Of a DNA stretch of 64,000 nt, positions 33,317 through 43,534 are shown piece after piece; within the stretch, counting starts at the first letter, position 1; the number at the start of each line of letters is the position of its first letter. The stretch is taken from positions 159,404-223,403 of the forward strand of contig CACORF010000001.1 of the NCBI GenBank assembly GCA_902629505.1. The letters run 5' to 3'. The translations under genes and the position numbers were made by a program. The stretch is from an uncultured Bacteroidota bacterium. GTDB lineage: Bacteria; Bacteroidota; Bacteroidia; Flavobacteriales; Flavobacteriaceae. The notes beneath the pieces were generated by a model. It was not told where the DNA came from, made no database searches, and saw nothing but the letters and a program-made list of their open reading frames with translations.

Positions 33317-34469
33317 AGCTAATATTTTTTTTCTGAAGTATTGATGGAAAATCAGTGTCGGTTACCTCCTTTTTTTGATCTGCAATAACTAAAAATTCTC
33401 CATAAACATCATCTAATTCTTTTTTTGTAAGATTAACTCCAAACTCTTTCATTCTATAAGCTAGCGCAGCTCTACCACTCCTAGCTGTTAAAACAATTGA
33501 GGATTTATTAACACCTACATCAATTGGATCTATTATTTCATAAGTTTCTCTCTTCTTGATAACTCCATCTTGATGTATTCCAGAACTGTGAGCAAAAGCA
33601 TTAGATCCTACTATAGCTTTATTGGGTTGAACAGGCATTCCCATAAGTTCTGATACCTTTTGACTTGTTTCATTTAGGAGCTTAGAATTTATATTTGTAT
33701 CTAGGTTTAAGTCTGAGTGCTGTCTCAAAATCATTACAACCTCTTCAAGAGACGTATTACCAGCTCTTTCTCCAATACCATTTACTGTACATTCAACTTG
33801 TCTAGCACCATTTAAAACGCCATAAATTGAATTTGCTGTTGCTAATCCTAAATCGTTATGACAGTGACATGAGATTGTAACATTCTCAATACCCGAAACA
33901 TTATCAACTAAATATTTAATTTTTTCACCATATTCAATTGGGAGACAATATCCAGTTGTATCAGGAATGTTTAAGACAGTTGCGCCAGATTTTATAACTT
34001 CTTCACAAACTTTTGCAAGAAAATCATTTTCTGTCCTGCCAGCATCTTCAGCATAAAACTCAACATCCTCAACATATTTTTTTGCATGAGTGACTGCTCT
34101 TTTAGCTAGATCAATTATCGAATCTTTGTTTGAATTAAATTTATGTTTAATATGAATTTCAGATGTTCCAATTCCAGTATGAATCCTTGGTTTTTTAGCA
34201 TGTTTAAGTGATTCAGCTGCAACATCTATATCTTTTTCATTAGCTCTACTAAGCGCGCAAACAGATGCACTCTTTATAATTTTTGAAATTTCAACTACCG
34301 ATTTGAAATCACCAGGGCTAGAAATAGGGAAACCAGCCTCAATAATATCCACACCAAGCACATCAATTTTTTCAGCTAAAATTAATTTACTTTTGGTATC
34401 AAGCTTGCACCCTGGGACCTGTTCACCGTCTCTCAAGGTGGTATCAAATATTTTGACCTGATTTTTCAT
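33309..34469 (-). CDS. leuA: 2-isopropylmalate synthase (lacks the long C-terminal regulatory domain)
   Basis: [71 protein letters not shown]; 386 aa. Confidence 0.93.
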   Translation of the reverse strand: MKNQVKIFDTTLRDGEQVPGCKLDTKSKLILAEKIDVLGVDIIEAGFPISSPGDFKSVVEISKIIKSASVCALSRANEKDIDVAAESLKHAKKPRIHTGIGTSEIHIKHKFNSNKDSIIDLAKRAVTHAKKYVEDVEFYAEDAGRTENDFLAKVCEEVIKSGATVLNIPDTTGYCLPIEYGEKIKYLVDNVSGIENVTISCHCHNDLGLATANSIYGVLNGARQVECTVNGIGERAGNTSLEEVVMILRQHSDLNLDTNINSKLLNETSQKVSELMGMPVQPNKAIVGSNAFAHSSGIHQDGVIKKRETYEIIDPIDVGVNKSSIVLTARSGRAALAYRMKEFGVNLTKKELDDVYGEFLVIADQKKEVTDTDFPSILQKKNISYG

Positions 34470-34595
34470 TCATTACTAAATTATTACTTATAATGGTGAT
34501 ACTTAAAAAAAAGTATATTAATTTTACAATGTCCTAGATATATTATTTATACTTAAACAATTGAAAATGAACATTTTAATTAAAATTTATATACA

Positions 34596-36167
34596 ATGAC
34601 TAATCAGCTAAAAGATAATTTATTTGTGCTTATTAAATCTTTAACGAAGTCTGAGAAGAGACAATTTAAACTATATGTTGGTAGAATGGATTCAAATGAG
34701 GACTCTAAATTTTTAAAATTATTTAATCTGTTAGATAAAATGGACTTTTACGATGAAGATTTAATTTTAAAGAAAAAAATTGTATCCAAGCTTCAACTTT
34801 CAAATCTTAAAGCACATTTATACAAACAGATTCTAATTAGTCTAAGATTAAATCCTCAGCATAAAAATGTGAAACTTCATATTAGAGGTCAAATTGATTT
34901 TGCAACTATTTTATACCAGAAAGGATTATATAAACAAAGTTTGAAAATTCTTGATAAGGCTAAATCTTTTGCTCTAAAATATGATGAAAATGCTTCAGCT
35001 TATGAAATAGTTGAATTTGAAAAATTAATTGAATCTCTATATGTAACTAGAAGTTTAAGTAATAGAACAAATGAACTAGTTTCTCAAACTAATCATCTAC
35101 GTGAACAAAATGAAATTTATAGTAATCTGTCAAATATTTCATTGCAACTTTATGAAAAATTAATCAAGGCTGGTTACGCTAAAAGTGATGAAGAGTCTAA
35201 AGACATAAAGAAATTTTTCAAGAAAAAAATTAAAAGCTTTAATGTAAGTGAACTAGGATTTAGAGAAACTCTAATATATTATCAAATTTGGGTTTGGTAC
35301 AGCCTATTAATTCAGGATTTTTTATCTAGCTACAAATATGCTTCAAAATGGATAGATACATTTAATAAGTCACCTGAAATGATTGCCATACATCCTGTTT
35401 TTTATTTAAAAGGTTACAACTTCCTTTTGGAAGCCTTAGCGCTAATTAAATATCCATCTAAATTTAAATATAGATTAAATGATTTAATCAATGTTGTTGA
35501 TGACAAATCATTCCCAAGAAACCAGAATTTAAATGCTTTAATATTTATTTACAAGTATAATAACTTGTTTAATCTACATGTTTTGGAGGGTGACTTTAAA
35601 GAATCTTTAAAAATTATTCCAAAAGTTCTTGAAGGGATTGAGGTAAATAAAAATTTTATCGATCATCATCATATAATGCTTTTATATTTTAAAATTGCAT
35701 GTATGTATTTTACAGTTAATGACTATGATAATTGTATTAGATATGTAGATATGATAATGAGAAATAAAAATATTAAAATGAGGGAAGATCTTCAATGTTT
35801 TACAAGAATTTTAAATCTAATTGCTCATTGGGAAGCTGGTCATGATTACAACCTAGATAAGATTATTAGGGAGACATATAATTATCTCGATAAGATGAAT
35901 GACCTTCATGAAGTGCAAAAAACGATACTTAAGTATTTAAATGGATTAGAAAATATTTATCCTGGAGAAATTAAAGGATTTTTAAGAAGCCTCCACTTAG
36001 AGTTAAAAAAATTTGAGGATGATCCTTATGAAAAAAGAGCATTTTTATATCTAGATATTATATCATGGCTTGAGAGTAAAATAAATAACAAGCCTGTTGC
36101 AGACATAATTAAAGAAAAGGCTTTGCTCATTAATCGAAAGGAGAAGCAGACCACAGCCCTAATTTAG
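34596..36167 (+). CDS. Helical repeat (TPR-like) protein of unknown function
   Basis: Long alpha-helical ORF with helix-pair periodicity; KSLTKSEKRQFKLYVGR N-terminus; no catalytic motif seen. Confidence 0.7.
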   Translation: MTNQLKDNLFVLIKSLTKSEKRQFKLYVGRMDSNEDSKFLKLFNLLDKMDFYDEDLILKKKIVSKLQLSNLKAHLYKQILISLRLNPQHKNVKLHIRGQIDFATILYQKGLYKQSLKILDKAKSFALKYDENASAYEIVEFEKLIESLYVTRSLSNRTNELVSQTNHLREQNEIYSNLSNISLQLYEKLIKAGYAKSDEESKDIKKFFKKKIKSFNVSELGFRETLIYYQIWVWYSLLIQDFLSSYKYASKWIDTFNKSPEMIAIHPVFYLKGYNFLLEALALIKYPSKFKYRLNDLINVVDDKSFPRNQNLNALIFIYKYNNLFNLHVLEGDFKESLKIIPKVLEGIEVNKNFIDHHHIMLLYFKIACMYFTVNDYDNCIRYVDMIMRNKNIKMREDLQCFTRILNLIAHWEAGHDYNLDKIIRETYNYLDKMNDLHEVQKTILKYLNGLENIYPGEIKGFLRSLHLELKKFEDDPYEKRAFLYLDIISWLESKINNKPVADIIKEKALLINRKEKQTTALI

Positions 36168-36816
36168 GAGGATCAGCCTTAATAATAATTTCTTCTTTTG
36201 ATACAGGGTGTATGAAATTAACTTCTCTAGCGTGAAGACAAATTCCACCATCTTTGTTAGTCCTTTTCGAGCCATATTTTATGTCTCCAACTATTGGAAA
36301 TCCAATTTCTGAGAAACTACATCTTATTTGATGATGTCTTCCTGTTATTAGATCTACCTCTATTTTAAAATAATTTTCAAGCTTTTCAATCACTCTATAG
36401 TTTAATGATCCATACTTTGAATTATTTATCTGTTCTTTGTAGAAGTAAGATTTATTTATTTTCTTATTTTTTTTAAACCAGCCCTCAAGACTTCCTTTAT
36501 TAGATTTAAATTTATTTGATATAAATAACCAATAAAACTTTCCAATCTGCCTATTTTTTAGTTTATCATTCATCCTGGATAATGCTTTGCTAGTCTTTGC
36601 AAATATTACAATTCCAGACACAGGCCTATCAATTCTATTTACAAGTCCAAGGAATACATTCCCTGTTTTACTGTATTTATTTTTAATATATTTTTTAACG
36701 AGTTCAATAAGAGGAGTATCTCCAGTTTTATCACCTTGAACAAGAACCCCACATCTTTTATTTACAATAATCAAGTGGTTATCTTCAAAAAGAATATCTA
36801 AATTTTGATAGTTCAA
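36130..36816 (-). CDS. RluA-family pseudouridine synthase
   Basis: FLGLVNRIDRPVSGIVIFAKTSKALSRM; LITGRHHQIRCSFSEIGFPIVGDIKYGS. Confidence 0.93.
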   Translation of the reverse strand: MNYQNLDILFEDNHLIIVNKRCGVLVQGDKTGDTPLIELVKKYIKNKYSKTGNVFLGLVNRIDRPVSGIVIFAKTSKALSRMNDKLKNRQIGKFYWLFISNKFKSNKGSLEGWFKKNKKINKSYFYKEQINNSKYGSLNYRVIEKLENYFKIEVDLITGRHHQIRCSFSEIGFPIVGDIKYGSKRTNKDGGICLHAREVNFIHPVSKEEIIIKADPPKLGLWSASPFD

Positions 36817-36817
36817 A

Positions 36818-37633
36818 TTAATACTGTTCTCCCTTGTTTGGAAAGTCTCCGTCTTTTATATCTTTTGAGTATTTTCTTACTGCATTACCAACTAATGAAT
36901 CAAGATCAAGATATCTTCTTAGGAATCTTGGACTAAAATCTTTATTCATCCCTAACATATCATGGGAGACAAGAACTTGTCCATCAACATGTGAGCCTGC
37001 TCCAATCCCAATTATTGGTACCTTAAGACTAGCGGTCACTTTTTTTGCCAATTTGTTTGGAATTTTTTCAAGTACTATAGAAAAACAACCAATTTCTTCA
37101 AGCATCTCAGAGTCAGAAATTAAAGTTTCAGCCTCTTTCTCTTCTTCAGCTCTAACAGTATATGTCCCAAACTTGTATATGGATTGTGGTGTAAGTCCCA
37201 GATGCCCCATAACAGGAATTCCAGCTTGAATTATCCTTTCAATTGATTCTTTCGCTAGATGACCTCCCTCAAGCTTTACTGCATGAGCTCCAGATTCTTT
37301 CATTATTCTTATTGCAGATTTTAAAGCTTCATGTGAATCTGACTGGTAGGTACCAAAAGGAAGATCTACCACAACTAATGCTCTCTTTACAGCTCTTATA
37401 ACTGAACTAGCATGGTAAATCATCTGATCCAGAGTAATTGGGAGAGTAGTTTCATGGCCTGCCATAACGTTTGAAGCAGAATCTCCAACTAAAATTATAT
37501 CAATACCAGCCTCGTCGATAATTTTTGCAAAACTATAATCATATGCAGTAAGCATTGATATTTTTTCACCTTTGCTTTTCATCTGTTCGAGTACTTTAAT
37601 TGTTACTCTGCTTGGATTTATTTCATTTGCCAT
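36818..37633 (-). CDS. panB: 3-methyl-2-oxobutanoate hydroxymethyltransferase
   Basis: [65 protein letters not shown]. Confidence 0.97.
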   Translation of the reverse strand: MANEINPSRVTIKVLEQMKSKGEKISMLTAYDYSFAKIIDEAGIDIILVGDSASNVMAGHETTLPITLDQMIYHASSVIRAVKRALVVVDLPFGTYQSDSHEALKSAIRIMKESGAHAVKLEGGHLAKESIERIIQAGIPVMGHLGLTPQSIYKFGTYTVRAEEEKEAETLISDSEMLEEIGCFSIVLEKIPNKLAKKVTASLKVPIIGIGAGSHVDGQVLVSHDMLGMNKDFSPRFLRRYLDLDSLVGNAVRKYSKDIKDGDFPNKGEQY

Positions 37634-37646
37634 CTCAAATTTTCAA

Positions 37647-37654
37647 CAAAAATA
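37647..37654 (-). promoter_or_regulatory. Candidate -7 element (TATTTTTG) for panB
   Basis: TANNTTTG match just upstream of the panB ATG. Confidence 0.4.
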
Positions 37655-37678
37655 GTGTAAATAAAGTTATGAATTATA

Positions 37679-37691
37679 TGACATAATGTCA
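37679..37691. promoter_or_regulatory. Perfect inverted repeat TGACAT-A-ATGTCA in the dnaK/panB intergenic region
   Basis: 6-bp arms around one base, 50 bp upstream of the dnaK ATG. Confidence 0.4.
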
Positions 37692-37741
37692 CTTAAATTG
37701 AATTGGCATAATCGTTGTCATTTATAAATAAAATTAAAATT

Positions 37742-39649
37742 ATGAGTAAAATTATTGGAATCGATTTAGGAACAACAAATTCATGTGTATCTGTTATGGA
37801 GGGAAGTGAACCTGTTGTAATACCAAACGCTGAAGGAAAAAGAACTACACCATCTGTCATAGCATTTGTAGAAGACGGTGAAATAAAAGTTGGGGATCCA
37901 GCTAAAAGACAAGCAGTTACTAATCCAGAGAAAACAATTGCTTCTGTAAAAAGATTCATGGGAAATAAATTTAGTGATTCTTCAAATGATGTTAAAACAG
38001 TAGCATATAAAGTAGTAAAGGGAGATAATGATACTCCAAGAGTAGATATTGATGGTAGATTATATACTCCTCAAGAATTGTCTGCAATGGTACTTCAAAA
38101 AATGAAAAAAACAGCTGAGGATTATTTGGGACAAACCATAACAGAAGCTGTAATAACTGTACCAGCATATTTTAATGATTCTCAAAGACAAGCTACAAAA
38201 GAAGCTGGGGAAATTTCAGGTTTAAAAGTTCAAAGAATCATAAATGAACCAACTGCTGCTGCTTTAGCATATGGAATGGATAAAGGTGGAAAGGATAAAA
38301 AAATTGCTGTTTATGATCTAGGAGGTGGTACGTTCGACATATCTATCCTTGAACTAGGTGATGGAGTTTTCGAAGTATTATCAACTAACGGTGATACTCA
38401 CCTGGGTGGAGATGACTTCGATCAAGTAATAATTGACTTCTTAGCTGAGGAATTTAAAAAAAATGAGCAAATTGATTTAAGAGAGGACTCTATGGCTCTG
38501 CAGAGGCTAAAGGAGGCTGCAGAGAAAGCTAAAATTGAACTTTCCTCCTCAGCTCAAACTGAAATTAATTTACCATATGTAACTGCGACATCATCGGGTC
38601 CAAAACACTTAGTTACATCCCTAACAAGAGCCAAGTTTGAAAAACTTTCAGATGAACTAGTAAAGAGATCTATGGAGCCAGTCAAAAAAGCACTTAAAGA
38701 TGCAGGCCTAACAAAAAAGGATATTGACGAAGTAATATTAGTTGGAGGTTCTACTAGAATACCAATTATCCAAAAAGAAGTTGAAGCTTTATTTGGTAAA
38801 AAACCATCTAAGGGAGTGAATCCAGATGAAGTTGTTGCAGTAGGTGCTGCAATTCAGGGAGGAGTTCTTTCTGGTGATGTTGAAGACGTTTTACTACTAG
38901 ATGTAACACCGCTATCTCTTGGAATTGAAACAATGGGTAATGTTATGACAAAATTAATTGAGTCAAATACTACAATCCCAACAAAGAAATCTCAAGTTTT
39001 CTCAACTGCAGCTGATAATCAACCTTCTGTAGAAATCCATGTTCTTCAAGGTGAAAGGCCAATGGCTAAAGATAACAAGACTATTGGTAGATTCCATTTA
39101 GATGGCATTCCACCGTCTCCAAGAGGAGTTCCTCAAATTGAGGTAACTTTTGACATTGATGCAAATGGTATAATTAATGTTAGTGCCTTAGATAAAGCCA
39201 CTAACAAGTCTCAAGACATAAGAATTGAGGCTTCTTCAGGGCTAACAGAAGAGGAAATTGAAAAAATGAAAAAAGATGCCGAAGCAAACGCAGACGCTGA
39301 TCAAAAAGCAAAAGAAGAAGTTGATAAGCTGAATAGCGCTGATCAAATGATATTTCAAACAGAAAAACAATTAAAAGAGTTTGGAGACAAATTATCTGAT
39401 GATAAAAAGAAACCTATTGAATCTTCTTTGGAAGACTTAAAAAAAGCGCATGAATCTAAAGATCTTGATAAAATAGATGAGGCTTTAAATACAATAAATG
39501 AGGCATGGAAGAATGCATCAGAAGAAATGTATAAAGCACAAGGAGAGGGTGCTGCTCAGCCAGGTGCTGAAAATCCAGATCAGGAATCCTCAAAAGACTC
39601 AAAGGATGATGTACAAGATGTCGATTTTGAGGAAGTTAAAGAAGATTAA
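37742..39649 (+). CDS. dnaK: Molecular chaperone DnaK (start reassigned from ORF-track 37715 to 37742)
   Basis: [47 protein letters not shown]. Confidence 0.98.
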   Translation: MSKIIGIDLGTTNSCVSVMEGSEPVVIPNAEGKRTTPSVIAFVEDGEIKVGDPAKRQAVTNPEKTIASVKRFMGNKFSDSSNDVKTVAYKVVKGDNDTPRVDIDGRLYTPQELSAMVLQKMKKTAEDYLGQTITEAVITVPAYFNDSQRQATKEAGEISGLKVQRIINEPTAAALAYGMDKGGKDKKIAVYDLGGGTFDISILELGDGVFEVLSTNGDTHLGGDDFDQVIIDFLAEEFKKNEQIDLREDSMALQRLKEAAEKAKIELSSSAQTEINLPYVTATSSGPKHLVTSLTRAKFEKLSDELVKRSMEPVKKALKDAGLTKKDIDEVILVGGSTRIPIIQKEVEALFGKKPSKGVNPDEVVAVGAAIQGGVLSGDVEDVLLLDVTPLSLGIETMGNVMTKLIESNTTIPTKKSQVFSTAADNQPSVEIHVLQGERPMAKDNKTIGRFHLDGIPPSPRGVPQIEVTFDIDANGIINVSALDKATNKSQDIRIEASSGLTEEEIEKMKKDAEANADADQKAKEEVDKLNSADQMIFQTEKQLKEFGDKLSDDKKKPIESSLEDLKKAHESKDLDKIDEALNTINEAWKNASEEMYKAQGEGAAQPGAENPDQESSKDSKDDVQDVDFEEVKED

Positions 39650-39651
39650 TT

Positions 39652-40068
39652 TTGTTTGACAAAAACTTTATCCTTGATGAAGCAAACAGACGGTGTGCAG
39701 GTACCTTAGTCTCAACGCTTGGAATCACTTTTACTGATGTTGGCGAGTATTTTTTAGAGGCTAAGATGGAAGTAACACCAGCTCATCATCAACCTGCTGG
39801 TGTCCTTCACGGTGGAGCAACTGCTGCTTTAGCAGAAACTGTTGGTAGCTCTGCAGCCGCTATTTTTTCAAAAAAAGAAAATCAGATTTTACGTGGAGTA
39901 GAATTATCAATAAATCATGTTCGAGGAATTAGTGAAGGATTTGTTTTTGCAAAAGCAGTTCCTATTCACATGGGAAGAACAATGCAACTCTGGAAAATAT
40001 CAATTGTTGATGAAGATAATAGAGATATTTCATTCGCAAAGCTAACTACACTGACTATTGATAAGTAA
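39652..40068 (+). CDS. Hotdog-fold PaaI-family thioesterase
   Basis: AHHQPAGVLHGGATAALAETVGSSAA motif; TTG start. Confidence 0.88.
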   Translation: MFDKNFILDEANRRCAGTLVSTLGITFTDVGEYFLEAKMEVTPAHHQPAGVLHGGATAALAETVGSSAAAIFSKKENQILRGVELSINHVRGISEGFVFAKAVPIHMGRTMQLWKISIVDEDNRDISFAKLTTLTIDK

Positions 40069-40111
40069 TCAACCATATTTTTTAAGCTTTTAAATAGAAT
40101 TCGCAATAAAT

Positions 40112-40129
40112 CTCACTGGAACAGGTGAG
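40112..40129 (+). terminator. Weak hairpin downstream of dnaK/thioesterase
   Basis: CTCAC-N8-GTGAG followed by TTATTAATTTTT. Confidence 0.3.
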
Positions 40130-40220
40130 TTATTAATTTTTCCTCATCTAATAAGTCCCATTCTATATCAAAATATTAAGAGGATTTTTTAAATTGCATA
40201 GATGAAGATTTAATTTAAAT

Positions 40221-41180
40221 ATGTTTTCAAATAAGCAATTTTTTACAGCTTTATTATTAGCAGTATCTAACATGTATTTTGCTCAAGAGGAGAGCTACCT
40301 GCTTAAATTACCTGGAAGCAGTGAATCATTAGAGATGGTTTTTATTAAAGGAGGAACTTTTAAAATTGGAAGTCCAAATGATGAAGAGGGGCACCAAGAA
40401 GATGAGTCGCCACAAAAATTGATTGAAGTAGAGTCTTTTTGGATAGCAAGTACAGAAACAACATGGAATCTTTACCAACACTTTGTTGAACGTGATCTAG
40501 ATAAAGATTATGTTCAGAGCCAAGATGATAAATTAATTTCTTTAAATATTGATGCTATAAGTGGTGCAACTACTCCTTATGTTGATATGAGTTTTGGGAT
40601 GGGAACAAATGATTTTCCTGCTATAGGAATGACACAAAAGGCCGCTGTTCAATTTACTAAATGGTTATCTGCACTTACAGGAAATTTTTACAGACTTCCA
40701 ACTGAAGCAGAATGGGAGTATGCCTGCAGGGCAGGAACTCAAACTTTATATAGTCATGGTGATGACTTCTCTGATTTAGATGAATATGCCTGGTTTGATG
40801 AAAATAGCCAGGGAAAATACCAAAAAGTTGGGCAATTGAAGCCCAATGCATGGGGCTTATATGATATGCATGGAAATGTTGCAGAATGGACTTTAGATCA
40901 ATATGAATCTGGGATTTATAAAAAATTAAATAGAATTAAATGGAACAAGCCAACTAAAACTTATCCTAAATCAGTTCGTGGTGGATCTTGGATGGATAAA
41001 GAAATTCATCTTAGATCTGCAGCGAGACGTGGCTCTAATCCGCAGTGGAAGAAAAGAGATCCTCAGCTCCCGAAAAGTGAATGGTGGCATACAGATGCTC
41101 CTTTTTTAGGTTTTAGAATAGTCAGACCATATGAAACTCCATCAGAAAACGATCAAGAAAAATTTTGGACAACCAAATAA
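40221..41180 (+). CDS. Secreted SUMF1/FGE-sulfatase-domain protein, probably not a canonical formylglycine-generating enzyme
   Basis: Signal peptide; [65 protein letters not shown]...FLGFRIVRP. Confidence 0.9.
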   Translation: MFSNKQFFTALLLAVSNMYFAQEESYLLKLPGSSESLEMVFIKGGTFKIGSPNDEEGHQEDESPQKLIEVESFWIASTETTWNLYQHFVERDLDKDYVQSQDDKLISLNIDAISGATTPYVDMSFGMGTNDFPAIGMTQKAAVQFTKWLSALTGNFYRLPTEAEWEYACRAGTQTLYSHGDDFSDLDEYAWFDENSQGKYQKVGQLKPNAWGLYDMHGNVAEWTLDQYESGIYKKLNRIKWNKPTKTYPKSVRGGSWMDKEIHLRSAARRGSNPQWKKRDPQLPKSEWWHTDAPFLGFRIVRPYETPSENDQEKFWTTK

Positions 41181-41187
41181 CATAAAT

Positions 41188-42513
41188 ATGAAAAATTCAA
41201 TAAAAGAAAAAAATAGAAGAAATTTTATCAAACAAACAACACTAGCTACAACAGGTATATTATCAGCAAGTATGCCTGTAAAATCTTTTGCTAATGTTCT
41301 AGACAATAAAAAACTCAAGCTAGCACTAGTAGGTTGTGGTGGGAGAGGCTCAGGTGCAGTTGTCAATGCTCTTACAGCAGATGACCAAGTTGAGCTAGTT
41401 TCTATGGCAGATGTATTTAAGGATCGAGTTGATTCGAGCTTAAAAGCAATTATTGATCACTTTGATGGCACAAAGAAGATTAAAGTCAAAGATAAAAACA
41501 AGTTTATAGGTTTCGATGCATACAAAAATGCAATAGATGAAGCTGATGTTGTTATTCTTGCTACTCCTCCAGGATTTAGGCCTTATCACTTCGAATATGC
41601 AGTAAACCAAGATAAACATGTCTTTATGGAGAAACCATTAGCTACAGATCCTGTGGGAATTAGAAAAGTTATGGATATGGCTAGGGTTGCCAAAGAAAAA
41701 AGACTTAATGTTGTTGTTGGACTTCAGCGTCATTATGAAAAGAAATACTTAACCTTATTTAAAAAAGTTGCACAAGGAGATATTGGAAAGATTACATCAG
41801 GTCAAGTTTATTGGAATGATGGTGGTGTTTGGGTAAAGCAAAGACAGTCAGGTCAAAGTGAATTGGAATACCAAATGCGAAACTGGTATTATTTTAATTG
41901 GATTTGTGGCGATCATATTTTAGAACAGCACATTCATAATATTGATGTGGCAAATTGGTTTATAGGCTCATACCCTAAAAGTGCACAAGGTATGGGTGGT
42001 CGTCAAACACGTACAGGTAAAGAATATGGAGAAATTTTTGACCACCACTACGTTGAATTCAATTACAATAATGGTGCTGTAATATCATCTCAATGCAGAC
42101 ATCAAAAGGGATGTGACTCAAGAGTAGACGAAGTATTTCAGGGTACTAAAGGTTCTGTAGAGTTAGGTAAAGGATTATTATCTGATCTAAATGGAAAAGT
42201 AATATATCAATATCCTTCTAAACTAGGACAAGAAGCAAATCCATATCAAGTAGAACACGATGAGTTATTTAAATCAATAAGAAATAATGGTTTAATTAGT
42301 GATGCTGAAAATGGTGCTAAAAGTACCCTTTCAGCAATTATGGGAAGAATGGCTACTTATACAGGCAGAACCGTTACCTGGGAAGAGGCCTTAAATTCAA
42401 ATCATCAATTAATGCCGGCTTACATAGATTGGAGTACAACCCCGCCAAGCCTTCCAGATGAAAATGGTTTTTACCCCATACCGATACCTGGTGTAACTAA
42501 ATATTCAACATAA
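41188..42513 (+). CDS. Gfo/Idh/MocA-family oxidoreductase with Tat signal (start reassigned from 41131)
   Basis: KNRRNFIKQTTLATTGILSASMPVKSFA Tat-like leader; LKLALVGCGGRGSGAVVNAL Rossmann; HVFMEKPLATDP. Confidence 0.92.
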   Translation: MKNSIKEKNRRNFIKQTTLATTGILSASMPVKSFANVLDNKKLKLALVGCGGRGSGAVVNALTADDQVELVSMADVFKDRVDSSLKAIIDHFDGTKKIKVKDKNKFIGFDAYKNAIDEADVVILATPPGFRPYHFEYAVNQDKHVFMEKPLATDPVGIRKVMDMARVAKEKRLNVVVGLQRHYEKKYLTLFKKVAQGDIGKITSGQVYWNDGGVWVKQRQSGQSELEYQMRNWYYFNWICGDHILEQHIHNIDVANWFIGSYPKSAQGMGGRQTRTGKEYGEIFDHHYVEFNYNNGAVISSQCRHQKGCDSRVDEVFQGTKGSVELGKGLLSDLNGKVIYQYPSKLGQEANPYQVEHDELFKSIRNNGLISDAENGAKSTLSAIMGRMATYTGRTVTWEEALNSNHQLMPAYIDWSTTPPSLPDENGFYPIPIPGVTKYST

Positions 42514-43421
42514 TGAACAGAAGAAAATTCAATACAATAGCTAGTTTATCTTCATTTGGTATTTTAAAAGCAAATGCAAGCCAAATTCCTTTAAATATGC
42601 CTCATAAATACAATTTAAACTATGCTCCACACTTGGGAATGTTTAAGGCTTCTGCTGGGAATGACCCTATAGATCAATTGAATTTTATGGCTGACCAAGG
42701 ATTTAGATCATTTGAAGATAATGATATGAGAACACGATCTGTCAAACTTCAAGAGAAGATGTCTCTGACTATGCAACAACGTAATCTTAAAATGGGTGTT
42801 TTTGTCGCTCATGACATTGCTTGGAAAAGACCAAACTTAGCCTCAGGAGATTTAAATGAACAAAATGCTTTTCTAATGCAAATTAAAGCAAGTATAGAAG
42901 TTGCAAAAAGGGTCAATGCAAAATGGATGACTGTTGTTCCAGGACTTAAAGACTTTAGAAAAAATATTGAATATCAAACTGTTAACGTTATAAATACTTT
43001 AAAAAAAGCATGTGATATTTTGGAGCCTCACGGTCTGATAATGGTTATTGAACCTTTAAATTTTAAAAGCCATCCTGGTTTATTTTTAACTGAAAGTCCG
43101 CAAGCTAATTCTATTTGTAAAGCAGTAGGCTCATCTTCTTGTAAAATTTTGTTTGACATTTATCATCAACAAATTCAAGAAGGTAACCTCATACCTAACA
43201 TTGAAAGTTGTTGGGATGAAATTGCATATTTTCAAATTGGGGACAATCCAGGACGAAATGAACCCTATTCAGGAGAAATCAATTATAAAAACATCTTCAA
43301 ATACATTTATAACAAAGGATTTAAAGGAATCCTTGGAATGGAACATGGTAATTCATTAGAAGGAAAGGAAGGAGAATTAAAGGTCATTAAGGCGTATCAA
43401 ATGGCAGATGATTTTGTTTAA
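42513..43421 (+). CDS. Hydroxypyruvate-isomerase-like TIM-barrel (sugar phosphate isomerase/epimerase) protein with possible Tat leader
   Basis: MNRRKFNTIASLSSFGIL leader; LEPHGLIMVIEPLNFKSHPGLFLTES, ILFDIYHQQIQEGNLI, GDNPGRNEPYSGEINYKNIF. Confidence 0.9.
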   Translation: MNRRKFNTIASLSSFGILKANASQIPLNMPHKYNLNYAPHLGMFKASAGNDPIDQLNFMADQGFRSFEDNDMRTRSVKLQEKMSLTMQQRNLKMGVFVAHDIAWKRPNLASGDLNEQNAFLMQIKASIEVAKRVNAKWMTVVPGLKDFRKNIEYQTVNVINTLKKACDILEPHGLIMVIEPLNFKSHPGLFLTESPQANSICKAVGSSSCKILFDIYHQQIQEGNLIPNIESCWDEIAYFQIGDNPGRNEPYSGEINYKNIFKYIYNKGFKGILGMEHGNSLEGKEGELKVIKAYQMADDFV

Positions 43422-43534
43422 TATTAAAACAAAACTTTAAAAATCAAAATAAGATTAACATTAATAAATAATTCATAAAAAAATTTTTATTTAAGAGCCC
43501 CAGGATGTAAATTTGAGCATTCAAAAAAAAAATT

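Noticed and set aside
34470-34595. Possible leader peptide (MFIFNCLSINNISRTL) and ATACTT-A6-AAGTAT stem upstream of leuA
   Set aside because: No marked Leu enrichment and no terminator-like hairpin with U tract; consistent with AT-rich background.
36834-37229. 131-aa + strand ORF antisense to panB
   Set aside because: Shadow ORF; panB is unambiguous on the opposite strand.
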